A DNA stretch of 64,000 nucleotides, taken from contig NZ_JMIT01000004.1 in the NCBI RefSeq assembly GCF_000731675.1, positions 62,001 to 126,000 on the forward strand. The letters are read 5' to 3'. The translations under genes were made by a program, and so were the position numbers. This document shows positions 53,375-61,529 of the stretch, piece after piece. A model generated the notes under the pieces. It ran no database searches and was not told the DNA's origin. It worked only from the letters and a program-made list of their open reading frames with translations. The stretch's first letter is position 1; each line of letters opens with the position of its first letter. This stretch comes from Pseudomonas capeferrum. GTDB taxonomy: Bacteria > Pseudomonadota > Gammaproteobacteria > Pseudomonadales > Pseudomonadaceae.

Positions 53375-55795
53375 ATGAACGACCAGCAGGATTTCCCGGA
53401 ACACCCCGACGAACACAGCGAAGTCGAGCATACCGACACCCAGGCCGTACCCGGCCACGCCCTCGCACTGCCTGGCCAACAGCTGCCGGACAAGGTCTAC
53501 GTGATCCCGATCCACAACCGCCCGTTCTTCCCCGCCCAAGTGTTGCCGGTGATCGTCAACGAAGAGCCCTGGGCCGAGACCCTCGACCTGGTGGCCAAGA
53601 CGCCGGACCACTGCCTGGCGCTGTTCTTCATGGACACGCCGCCCGAAGACCACCGCCATTTCGACACCTCGGCGCTGCCGGAGTACGGCACCTTGGTCAA
53701 GGTGCATCATGCCAGCCGTGAAAACGGCAAACTGCAGTTCGTCGCCCAGGGCCTGACCCGCGTACGCATCCGCACCTGGCTCAAGCACCATCGCCCGCCC
53801 TACCTGGTCGAGGTGGAATACCCGCGCCAACCCGCCGAGCCTACCGATGAGGTCAAGGCCTACGGCATGGCGCTGATCAATGCGATCAAAGAGCTGCTGC
53901 CGCTGAACCCGCTTTATAGCGAAGAGCTGAAGAACTACCTCAACCGCTTCAGCCCCAATGACCCTTCGCCGCTGACCGACTTTGCCGCGGCCCTGACCTC
54001 GGCCACCGGCACCCAGCTGCAGGAAGTACTCGACTGCGTACCCATGCTCAAGCGCATGGAAAAGGTACTGCCGATGCTGCGCAAAGAGGTCGAGGTGGCG
54101 CGCCTGCAGAACGAGATCTCGGCCGAGGTCAATCGCCAGATCGGCGAACACCAGCGCGAGTTCTTCCTCAAGGAGCAGCTCAAGGTCATCCAGCAAGAGC
54201 TGGGCCTGACCAAAGACGACCGCAGCGCCGACCTCGAACAGTTCGAGCAACGCCTGGAAGGCAAGACCTTGCCCGCGCAAGCCCAGAAGCGCATTGACGA
54301 AGAGATTGGCAAGCTGTCGATCCTCGAGACCGGCTCGCCGGAATACGCCGTGACCCGCAACTACCTCGACTGGGCCACCGCCCTGCCGTGGGGCGTTTAC
54401 GGCAAGGACAAGCTCGACCTCAAGCACGCCCGCAAGGTGCTCGACCAACACCACGCAGGCCTTGACGACATCAAGGAACGCATTCTCGAATTCCTCGCCG
54501 TGGGTGCCTGGAAAGGCGAGATCAGCGGCTCGATCGTGCTGCTGGTGGGACCGCCCGGTGTGGGCAAGACCAGCATCGGCAAGTCCATCGCCGAATCGCT
54601 CGGCCGGCCGTTCTACCGCTTCAGTGTCGGTGGCATGCGCGACGAAGCGGAAATCAAGGGCCACCGCCGCACCTACATCGGCGCCCAACCGGGCAAGCTG
54701 GTGCAGGCACTGAAAGATGTAGAAGTGATGAACCCGGTCATCATGCTCGACGAGATCGACAAGATGGGCCAGAGCTACCAGGGCGACCCGGCTTCGGCGC
54801 TGCTCGAAACCCTCGACCCCGAGCAGAACGTCGACTTCCTCGACCACTACCTCGACCTGCGCCTGGACCTGTCCAAGGTGCTGTTCGTCTGCACCGCCAA
54901 CACCCTCGACTCGATCCCCGGGCCCTTGCTCGACCGCATGGAAGTAATCCGCCTCTCCGGCTACATCACCGAAGAAAAACTGGCCATCGCCAAGCGCCAC
55001 CTGTGGCCCAAGCAGCTGGACAAGGCCGGCGTGGCCAAGACCAGCCTGAGCATCAGCGACAGTGCCCTGCGCACCGTGATCGAGGGTTATGCCCGCGAGG
55101 CCGGCGTGCGGCAGCTGGAAAAACAACTGGGCAAACTGGTGCGCAAGGCCGTGGTCAAGTTGCTGGAAAACCCCGATGCCAAACTCAAGATTGGCAGCAA
55201 GGACCTGGAGGCCGCGCTCGGCATGCCGGTGTTCCGCAGCGAACAGGTACTGGCCGGCAAGGGCGTGATCACCGGCCTGGCCTGGACCAGCATGGGCGGC
55301 GCCACGCTGCCGATCGAAGCCACCCGCATTCACACCCTCAACCGCGGTTTCAAATTGACCGGCAAACTGGGTGATGTGATGAAGGAGTCCGCCGAAATCG
55401 CCTACAGCTACGTCAGCTCCAACCTCAAGCAGTTTGGTGGCGACCCAGGCTATTTCAACGAAGCCTTCATCCACCTGCACGTGCCCGAGGGCGCCACGCC
55501 CAAGGATGGCCCGAGCGCCGGGGTTACCATGGCCAGCGCCTTGTTGTCGTTGGCACGCGACCAAGCGCCGAAAAAAGGCGTAGCGATGACCGGTGAACTG
55601 ACCCTCACTGGCCAGGTGCTGCCGATTGGCGGTGTGCGTGAGAAGGTGATTGCCGCCAAGCGACAGAAGATCTTCGAGCTGATCCTGCCTGAGGCCAACC
55701 GCGGCGACTTCGAGGAACTGCCCGACTACCTGCGCGAAGGCTTGACGGTGCATTTCGCCAAGCGCTTTGCCGACGTGGCGAAAGTGCTGTTTTGA
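53375..55795 (+). CDS. lon: Lon-family ATP-dependent protease (AsrA-like second Lon)
   Basis: Cytoplasmic AAA+ protease for damaged and regulatory proteins, 806 residues. The Lon N domain comes first, Walker A GPPGVGKTS at 392-400, Walker B VIMLDEIDK, and the proteolytic dyad is Ser714 (PKDGPSAG) and Lys757, 43 apart as in E. coli Lon. The acidic N-terminal extension (EHPDEHSEVEHTD) and the neighbouring icp gene fit the second Lon of pseudomonads (P. aeruginosa AsrA, PA0779 as I recall), not the clpX-linked Lon. A heat-shock-like promoter lies upstream. Confidence 0.93.
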   Translation: MNDQQDFPEHPDEHSEVEHTDTQAVPGHALALPGQQLPDKVYVIPIHNRPFFPAQVLPVIVNEEPWAETLDLVAKTPDHCLALFFMDTPPEDHRHFDTSALPEYGTLVKVHHASRENGKLQFVAQGLTRVRIRTWLKHHRPPYLVEVEYPRQPAEPTDEVKAYGMALINAIKELLPLNPLYSEELKNYLNRFSPNDPSPLTDFAAALTSATGTQLQEVLDCVPMLKRMEKVLPMLRKEVEVARLQNEISAEVNRQIGEHQREFFLKEQLKVIQQELGLTKDDRSADLEQFEQRLEGKTLPAQAQKRIDEEIGKLSILETGSPEYAVTRNYLDWATALPWGVYGKDKLDLKHARKVLDQHHAGLDDIKERILEFLAVGAWKGEISGSIVLLVGPPGVGKTSIGKSIAESLGRPFYRFSVGGMRDEAEIKGHRRTYIGAQPGKLVQALKDVEVMNPVIMLDEIDKMGQSYQGDPASALLETLDPEQNVDFLDHYLDLRLDLSKVLFVCTANTLDSIPGPLLDRMEVIRLSGYITEEKLAIAKRHLWPKQLDKAGVAKTSLSISDSALRTVIEGYAREAGVRQLEKQLGKLVRKAVVKLLENPDAKLKIGSKDLEAALGMPVFRSEQVLAGKGVITGLAWTSMGGATLPIEATRIHTLNRGFKLTGKLGDVMKESAEIAYSYVSSNLKQFGGDPGYFNEAFIHLHVPEGATPKDGPSAGVTMASALLSLARDQAPKKGVAMTGELTLTGQVLPIGGVREKVIAAKRQKIFELILPEANRGDFEELPDYLREGLTVHFAKRFADVAKVLF

Positions 55796-55806
55796 TTCTG
55801 TGCAGG

Positions 55807-55838
55807 CCTCTTCGCGGCGCGAACCGCGAAGCGGCCTA
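55807..55838. repeat. REP element after lon
   Basis: GGCCTCTTCGCGG-CGCGAA-CCGCGAAGCGGCC is an imperfect palindrome carrying the P. putida REP core TCTTCGCGG, starting 12 bases after the lon stop. Confidence 0.75.
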
Positions 55839-55908
55839 TACCGGTAGGTAGCACAAATCTGCATGTGGTTCGGTTATCCTCAGGCCATCGCCAGCCTTCG
55901 GAGCCAAC

Positions 55909-56301
55909 ATGGCCGCCCCACGTCTGCTCGTTCCCCTGAGCCTCGCCCTGCTGACTGCCTGCGCCCAGCAGCCCAGGCAATCCGTCCAACTCGACGCTGA
56001 AAGCGAATGCCCCAAGCGGCTGCAGGTCGGTCAGGCGCTGACCCTGACCCTGCCCAGCAACCCCACCACCGGATACCGCTGGTTGGTGCAGAACCCCGCC
56101 TCGAATGTACTGCGTAGCCTCGGCCCCGAGGTTTACAGCGCCCCCGAGGATGCCGGTATCGTTGGCAGCGCGGGCATTTCCTCCTGGCGCTTCGAAGCCC
56201 GCGCTGCTGGGGAAGGGCATTTGGTATTGGTCTATCAGCAGCCGTGGGCCCCTGAAGTGCGGCCCGTGCAAACCTTCGATTGTGCAATCACCGTTCAGTG
56301 A
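55909..56301 (+). CDS. icp: Chagasin-type cysteine peptidase inhibitor, lipoprotein
   Basis: 130-residue inhibitor of papain-family peptidases. A lipoprotein signal ends at LLTAC (Cys18). The three inhibitory loops of chagasin are recognisable: NPTTGYRW (L2), GSAGISSWRF region (L4) and QQPWAPEV (L6, usually RPW). It would sit in the periplasm or membrane and may protect against host or predator cathepsins. In P. aeruginosa the equivalent gene also adjoins the second lon. Confidence 0.88.
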   Translation: MAAPRLLVPLSLALLTACAQQPRQSVQLDAESECPKRLQVGQALTLTLPSNPTTGYRWLVQNPASNVLRSLGPEVYSAPEDAGIVGSAGISSWRFEARAAGEGHLVLVYQQPWAPEVRPVQTFDCAITVQ

Positions 56302-56306
56302 CCGGC

Positions 56307-57248
56307 CTACGCGCGCTCGAAGGCCTTTTGTACCGCTTGCAGGTAGTGGTACAGGTCCTCCAGCGCAATCAGCGCCTTGTCGCTGTCCATGCCTGCCGCG
56401 AGCAAGCTTGAGCAGTATTGCCAGTACTCCTCGACCTTGCGCACCAATTGCAACCACTGATCCTTGATCGCACCGACACCGGCCAATGCCCGGGTCGCCC
56501 CCAGTTCGCGCAGGGTTTTGTCTTTACGCATTTGCGCGTCAGCGCGTAGCTGCCTGGCTTCCTGAAGTTTCTCGTAGAGCCGCTTGCGTACCTGGGTCAA
56601 CTCATGGAACGTCTGTGCGCCCTCGAGCGCGTCCAGATGGGATTGCAACTTACGAGATAGAAACTTCAACAGCTTCGGGTCGACACTCGGATCCTTGAAC
56701 AGCGCAGAAGCGGCATCAATGTCCTCTTCACTGGGGATCAGGCCCTTGAAGGCTTTGGTGACAGTAGGAGTATTGAACGCCTCGATGGCTTCGACGATGT
56801 CCGCGTGCTGGGTCTCCAACGCCTGTACTCGCAATTCGTCGGGCATGCCCCGCTCGAGCTCGGCAACTGACTTCTCCAGGCGTAGCACTTGCTGGTCAAT
56901 TGCTGACAATGAAAACAGTTCAAGGCGCAAGGTTCTCTGTGCCAGCCCGCTGCACAGGGCTGCCTGCTTCTCGGAAACTTCAGCGATCTTGCTCGTTGCA
57001 ACCGCCTTGCCGGAGGAGTGAGCGAATACTTTATTGCCCAGTAGCACCGTACCACTGAGCACGGCATCCCGAAGTGATCGATCGGTATCGAGCATGACAA
57101 CCTTCAACTGCCGGCAAAGATCCTGGACACCCGGCAGCACTTCCTCCTGCCACTCATCGCACAGCTCGAACGCCTTGTATCTCAGTTGATTCAGCTCAAC
57201 GAAATCCGGCACTGCACTGCCCACGGCAATGGCTGTTTGATTTGACAT
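56307..57248 (-). CDS. xaxB: Alpha-xenorhabdolysin family toxin, subunit B-like
   Basis: 313-residue, almost wholly helical protein with long heptad stretches and no signal peptide. On its own I could not name it. It starts one base after the stop of the XaxA-like gene and has a strong AGGAGG lying inside the end of that gene, so it is made together with it, and its length and helical character fit the B subunit of XaxAB/YaxAB toxins. In that family A and B dimerise and assemble into large membrane pores that lyse insect or mammalian cells. A role as a B subunit is therefore inferred mainly from context. Confidence 0.72.
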   Translation of the reverse strand: MSNQTAIAVGSAVPDFVELNQLRYKAFELCDEWQEEVLPGVQDLCRQLKVVMLDTDRSLRDAVLSGTVLLGNKVFAHSSGKAVATSKIAEVSEKQAALCSGLAQRTLRLELFSLSAIDQQVLRLEKSVAELERGMPDELRVQALETQHADIVEAIEAFNTPTVTKAFKGLIPSEEDIDAASALFKDPSVDPKLLKFLSRKLQSHLDALEGAQTFHELTQVRKRLYEKLQEARQLRADAQMRKDKTLRELGATRALAGVGAIKDQWLQLVRKVEEYWQYCSSLLAAGMDSDKALIALEDLYHYLQAVQKAFERA

Positions 57249-57249
57249 T

Positions 57250-58446
57250 TCATTTATCCTCCTTTGAGATTTTGTTAAACAGCTCCGTCAACACGCGACA
57301 AATATTACCAATACTTTCCCAAGGCCTGATGACATCTGCAAAGTCCTGCACGAACTCCTCCAGGTCAGCGCTCGTCGACAAGTTTTTTGACTCTTCCAGC
57401 GAAGACGTCGCGAATTTGTTCAAGTAAAGCCAAATATCCGCCAAGCGCTGGGTCGCACTTATTAGATCGGTCGTTCTGAACATCAGGTCCCTGATCGTAC
57501 TATTGACGCGCTCAAAACTCTTGATGATCGGCGCTACACTGGACAAACGCTCAGCCAGATCATCCCGTTGCTTAATCAAAATATTTTTTCTCTTTCTCGT
57601 GTCTTCCGCCCGGGAACCGAATATTCCTCCCGTAATAATCAGGCCAAACGGCCCCGCTAACAAACCGGTAAAGGCGTATCCGACTTCGGTACTGTACTGC
57701 TTTCCTAACCGTTCGATTTCCCTATCCAACTCGTCGCGTGTGGCAACCATCGCATTGATATTGGAGTTACTGAGCTTGTCGTCAATGTTCTTGATGACAC
57801 GTACCAGCTGCGGTTTGATTTCGAGTTCGATTTCCTTATGGAACCAGCTCGCCCGTGCATCAACATCCCCAATACGCTGCTGGGTCTGTCTGATCTCATC
57901 GATTAGCGCCCCCAAGCGCCTCTCTATGACCGCCAGGACTTGGTTACGCTCCTCGGCAGTGAGTTCGGAGGTGTATATATTGCTGCCTTGCGCTTCTTTT
58001 TCACTGGCAATGCGCTTGAAAGCGGGTGTTTTCTCGATACTTGTGATCAATGCGGCGCCACGGCTTATCATGGAGTCGGCGAACATCTCGATTTCCGGCC
58101 CCAGCTCTTTGACCTGCCGTTCAAGTTTGTCCCATTCGTCCACGTGCCGATGCAACAACGTGTTCAGATTAAAAATTCTTTTGACCTCGATACCCAATGC
58201 CTCATAGTCGACTTCTTCGCTGATATCTTCCTCACGCCGGGATAACGTGCGCACGGTACGCGCATAGCGTTTAATGACTTGCAGGTTTTCAGATGTCAGC
58301 AGGCCGGCCCCCTGAGAATGACTCCCCACCTTTCCCGCCAGAAACGTAAAGTATTGCTCCGGCAAAATGGTCGCCTGGCTTTTTGCGTCCAATTCATCAA
58401 TGGGTTTACCTCCGGCGGTTTGGGTTTCATTCGATAATGTTTCCAT
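57250..58446 (-). CDS. xaxA: Alpha-xenorhabdolysin family toxin, subunit A
   Basis: 398-residue helical protein resembling Xenorhabdus XaxA and Yersinia YaxA. The N-terminal block (FTFLAGKVGS, LLTSENLQVIKRYARTV) and the central hydrophobic hairpin at about 255-275 (TGLLAGPFGLIITGG, then IFGSRAEDTRKRKN) match my memory of XaxA, where this region meets the membrane. No signal peptide; family members leave the cell by unclear means. Base composition dips sharply in places (about 40 percent GC around 57.55 kb) against GC-rich neighbours, which suggests acquisition. It is followed one base later by the B-like gene. Confidence 0.82.
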   Translation of the reverse strand: METLSNETQTAGGKPIDELDAKSQATILPEQYFTFLAGKVGSHSQGAGLLTSENLQVIKRYARTVRTLSRREEDISEEVDYEALGIEVKRIFNLNTLLHRHVDEWDKLERQVKELGPEIEMFADSMISRGAALITSIEKTPAFKRIASEKEAQGSNIYTSELTAEERNQVLAVIERRLGALIDEIRQTQQRIGDVDARASWFHKEIELEIKPQLVRVIKNIDDKLSNSNINAMVATRDELDREIERLGKQYSTEVGYAFTGLLAGPFGLIITGGIFGSRAEDTRKRKNILIKQRDDLAERLSSVAPIIKSFERVNSTIRDLMFRTTDLISATQRLADIWLYLNKFATSSLEESKNLSTSADLEEFVQDFADVIRPWESIGNICRVLTELFNKISKEDK

Positions 58447-58636
58447 GACAACATCCCGCTTAAGTTAATTTTATCTGCACCTCAAAGTTACGCCAAAGAC
58501 CGAGTACGCTTGAATGGTTGGATATCCACACCGGCGGTATGAATTAGCGAGCAGGCCTTGTAGGACAGACAGCCGTGGTCAGCACCTTGGCTTTTGGCTA
58601 AAATGCGACACCGTTTGCCTTTGCCTTGAGCCCGCT

Positions 58637-59380
58637 GTGAATCGATCCCCCGACCGCCTCTTCGCCCACCCCCTGGAGCAGGTACCCGATTTCGCCTTCA
58701 ACGAAGACGTGGTGCGCGTATTCCCAGACATGATCAAGCGTTCGGTGCCGGGCTACCCGACCATCGTCGAGAACCTCGGCGTGCTGGCCGCACGCTTCGC
58801 TCAGCCGAACAGCACGCTGTATGACCTGGGTGCTTCGCTGGGCGCCGTCACTCAGTCACTGCGCCGTCATGTGCGCAATGATGGTTGCCGGGTAATCGCC
58901 GTCGACAACTCTGCGGCCATGGTCGAACGCTGCCGCCAGTACCTCACGGCCCAGGACTCGATGTTCCAGGAGTTGCTGCCAGTGAACGTGCTGGAAGCCG
59001 ACATCCTCGCCCTGCCCTTCGAGCCGGCCTCGGTGGTGGCGATGAACTTCACCCTGCAGTTCATCGCCCCCGATCAGCGCCTCGAACTGCTTGGCCGTAT
59101 TCGGCAGGCGCTGTTGCCGGGTGGCGCGTTGATCCTCTCGGAAAAGCTGCACTTCGCCGACGACGACGAACAGACCCTGCTCAATGAACTGCACCTGGAC
59201 TTCAAACGGGCCAACGGCTACAGCGAACTGGAAATTGCCCAGAAGCGCAGCGCCATCGAAAACGTGATGAAGCCAGACACCCTGGAGACCCACAAGGCGC
59301 GCCTGCGCGCTGCCGGGTTCTCGAAAGTGGTGCCGTGGTTCCAATGCCTTAATTTCGCCTCGCTGATAGCCCTGCCATGA
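58637..59380 (+). CDS. cmoA: Carboxy-S-adenosyl-L-methionine synthase
   Basis: Makes carboxy-SAM from SAM and prephenate for wobble uridine modification of tRNA. GTG at 58637 (VNRSPDRLFAHPLEQVPDFAFNEDV) gives 247 residues, the standard length; 41 upstream codons are excluded. SAM-binding YDLGASLGAVT and RVIAVDNSAAMVERC are clear. Overlaps cmoB by four bases. Confidence 0.95.
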   Translation: MNRSPDRLFAHPLEQVPDFAFNEDVVRVFPDMIKRSVPGYPTIVENLGVLAARFAQPNSTLYDLGASLGAVTQSLRRHVRNDGCRVIAVDNSAAMVERCRQYLTAQDSMFQELLPVNVLEADILALPFEPASVVAMNFTLQFIAPDQRLELLGRIRQALLPGGALILSEKLHFADDDEQTLLNELHLDFKRANGYSELEIAQKRSAIENVMKPDTLETHKARLRAAGFSKVVPWFQCLNFASLIALP

Positions 59381-60333
59381 TCGATCTATCCCCCCTTGTC
59401 CGCCGCCTGGCGGGTACGCCCCTGGCTTCCTGGTCGCAAGGCCTGCAAGCACAGCTGGAAGCCAAACTGGAAAAAGGCCACGGCGACCTCGACCGCTGGC
59501 GCGGCGCGCTCGACGCCCTGCCCGCCGTGCAACCGAGCGAAATCGACCTGGTCAACGGGCTGCGCCTGGACTGCGACTGCGACGATGCCACCCGCGCGCG
59601 GATGCGTGAGGCGCTGATGGGCCTGTCGCCCTGGCGCAAAGGGCCGTTCGATCTGTTCGGCGTGCATGTGGACACCGAATGGCGTTCGGACTGGAAATGG
59701 TCGCGGGTCAGCCCGCACCTGGACCTCAAGGGCAAGCGCGTACTCGATGTCGGTTGCGGCAATGGTTATTACCAGTGGCGCATGCTCGGCGCCGGTGCCG
59801 ACATGGTGGTTGGGGTCGACCCCAACTGGCTGTTCTTCTGCCAGTTCCAGGCGGTGCAGCAGTATTTGCCCGATCTGCCAGCCTGGCATTTGCCGTTCGC
59901 CCTGGAAGAGCTACCCGCCAATCTGGAAGGTTTCGACACCGTGTTTTCCATGGGCGTTTTCTACCACCGCCGCTCCCCTATCGAGCACTTGCTGGCGCTC
60001 AAGGACTGCCTGGTCAAAGGGGGTGAACTGGTGCTGGAGACGCTGGTGGTCGAAGGCGATGAGCAACAGGTTCTGGTCCCAGAAGACCGCTACGCGCAGA
60101 TGCGCAACGTCTGGTACCTGCCCTCGGTGCCGGCCCTGGAGCGCTGGTTGCGCCGTGCCGGGTTCAGTGATGTGCGCTGCGTTGACGTCAGCGTCACCAG
60201 CATAGACGAACAGCGCAGTACCGATTGGATGCGCTACCAGTCGCTGAGCGACTTCCTCGACCCGAACGACCACAGCCGCACCATCGAAGGCCTGCCAGCA
60301 CCGCGCCGGGCGACACTGGTAGCGCGCAAATAA
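59377..60333 (+). CDS. cmoB: tRNA U34 carboxymethyltransferase
   Basis: Transfers the carboxymethyl group from carboxy-SAM to 5-hydroxyuridine at position 34 of tRNAs, forming cmo5U. It has 318 residues. GPFDLFGVHVDTEWRSDWKW and VLDVGCGNGYYQWRMLGAGA are diagnostic. Coupled to cmoA. Confidence 0.96.
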   Translation: MIDLSPLVRRLAGTPLASWSQGLQAQLEAKLEKGHGDLDRWRGALDALPAVQPSEIDLVNGLRLDCDCDDATRARMREALMGLSPWRKGPFDLFGVHVDTEWRSDWKWSRVSPHLDLKGKRVLDVGCGNGYYQWRMLGAGADMVVGVDPNWLFFCQFQAVQQYLPDLPAWHLPFALEELPANLEGFDTVFSMGVFYHRRSPIEHLLALKDCLVKGGELVLETLVVEGDEQQVLVPEDRYAQMRNVWYLPSVPALERWLRRAGFSDVRCVDVSVTSIDEQRSTDWMRYQSLSDFLDPNDHSRTIEGLPAPRRATLVARK

Positions 60334-60354
60334 AAAAGGCGCCCAACGGGCGCC
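60332..60354 (-). terminator. Terminator of the small periplasmic gene
   Basis: GGCGCCC-AAC-GGGCGCC (60338-60354) preceded by six A on the plus strand, i.e. six T after the stem on the minus strand. It lies between two convergent genes. Confidence 0.8.
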
Positions 60355-60400
60355 CGAACAACCCTGCGACGAGGAGCGATGGCGCCGCAGGTGGGTAAAG

Positions 60401-60604
60401 TCAGTCCTTGGCCACCTCGCGGGCCTTCTGCTGCGCTGTGCGCTCCCGTTCCACCACGGCCTGTTGCTTATCACCGTGCAGGCGCTGCTGGTCCTGACGG
60501 AAGGCTTCCCAGAACTGCCGGGACCGCTCGGCGCCACCTTCGGCATAGGCGCTGACGCTGCCAAAGGCCAGGGTTGCCAGCAGCAGGTATTTGATCAGGT
60601 TCAT
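60401..60604 (-). CDS. Small exported protein of unknown function
   Basis: 67 residues: signal peptide MNLIKYLLLATLAFGSVSAYA then a short mature part very rich in Gln, Arg, Glu and Lys (RQDQQRLHGDKQQAVVERE) that should form one charged helix. It has its own terminator and stands opposite the two-component system. I do not recognise a family function. Confidence 0.75.
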   Translation of the reverse strand: MNLIKYLLLATLAFGSVSAYAEGGAERSRQFWEAFRQDQQRLHGDKQQAVVERERTAQQKAREVAKD

Positions 60605-60854
60605 CGTGCTTGCCTCGTGATAACCGTTCAGATGGGGCCATCCTAGCGAGGCGTAGCTAACGCCAAGGTGAGGCGGGCATTACAGTCCTGCAATGTGGCC
60701 GGGTGCCCCCCTGCCAGGCAGCGGCATGACGCGCGGATTACAAATCCGTTATCCAGGCAAATCTTCCCCTCTCATGCCGTAACATCCTGCCGCTTGACCC
60801 TGATGTCACTACAGGGTCGAGAATCGCCCCCTTTTCACCTCTGCGAGCCCCCTT

Positions 60855-61529
60855 ATGCGCCTACTGATCATCGAGGACGAGCTGCGTACCGCCGATTACC
60901 TGCTGCAAGGCCTGCGCGAGAACGGCTACGTGGTCGACTGCGCCCATACCGGCACCGACGGCCTGCACCTGGCCCGCCAGCAGGCCTATGACCTGGTCAT
61001 CCTCGACGTCAATTTGCCCGAGCTCGATGGCTGGACAGTACTGCAGCGACTGCGCGCCGAATCCGCCACGCGCATCATGATGCTGACCGCCCACGGCCGA
61101 CTGGCCGACCGGGTCAAAGGGCTGGACCTGGGCGCCGACGACTACTTGCTCAAGCCGTTCGAGTTTCCCGAGCTGCTGGCGCGAATCCGTAGCCTGCTGC
61201 GCCGCAACGACCAGCAACTGCAGCCCAGCACCCTGCGCGTGGCCGACCTGGAGCTGGACCCTGGCCGCCATCGTGCTTACCGCGCAGGGCAACGCATCGA
61301 CCTGACCGCCAAGGAGTTCGCCTTGCTGCACCTGCTGATGCGCCAGACCGGCGAGGTGCTGTCACGCACGCAAATCATCTCGTTGGTGTGGGACATGAAC
61401 TTCGACTGTGACACCAATGTGGTCGAGGTCTCGATCCGCCGCCTGCGGGCGAAGATCGACGACCCCTTCGATGACAAGCTGATCCACACCTTGCGCGGCG
61501 TCGGCTATGTACTCGAGGCACGGTTTTGA
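60855..61529 (+). CDS. OmpR-family response regulator, heavy-metal (CusR/CopR) type
   Basis: 224 residues. The receiver has phospho-acceptor Asp51 (LVILDVNLPELDGW) and the winged-helix output domain carries VEVSIRRLRAKIDDPF and HTLRGVGYVLE. The sequence style (LRTADYLLQGLRENGYVVDCAHTG) is that of the CusR/CopR/IrlR copper-type group. Its stop overlaps the TTG start of the kinase. No metal efflux gene lies beside it, so the signal is open. Confidence 0.9.
   Translation: MRLLIIEDELRTADYLLQGLRENGYVVDCAHTGTDGLHLARQQAYDLVILDVNLPELDGWTVLQRLRAESATRIMMLTAHGRLADRVKGLDLGADDYLLKPFEFPELLARIRSLLRRNDQQLQPSTLRVADLELDPGRHRAYRAGQRIDLTAKEFALLHLLMRQTGEVLSRTQIISLVWDMNFDCDTNVVEVSIRRLRAKIDDPFDDKLIHTLRGVGYVLEARF

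Noticed and set aside
53360..55864. 834-codon open frame opposite lon
   Set aside because: Same cause: codon-position GC bias of lon keeps the reverse frame open. The predicted protein has no domain I recognise.
57250..58446. Coiled-coil chemoreceptor or structural protein
   Set aside because: The central hydrophobic hairpin flanked by long helices, and the coupled partner gene, fit the XaxA toxin family better; there is no signalling domain.
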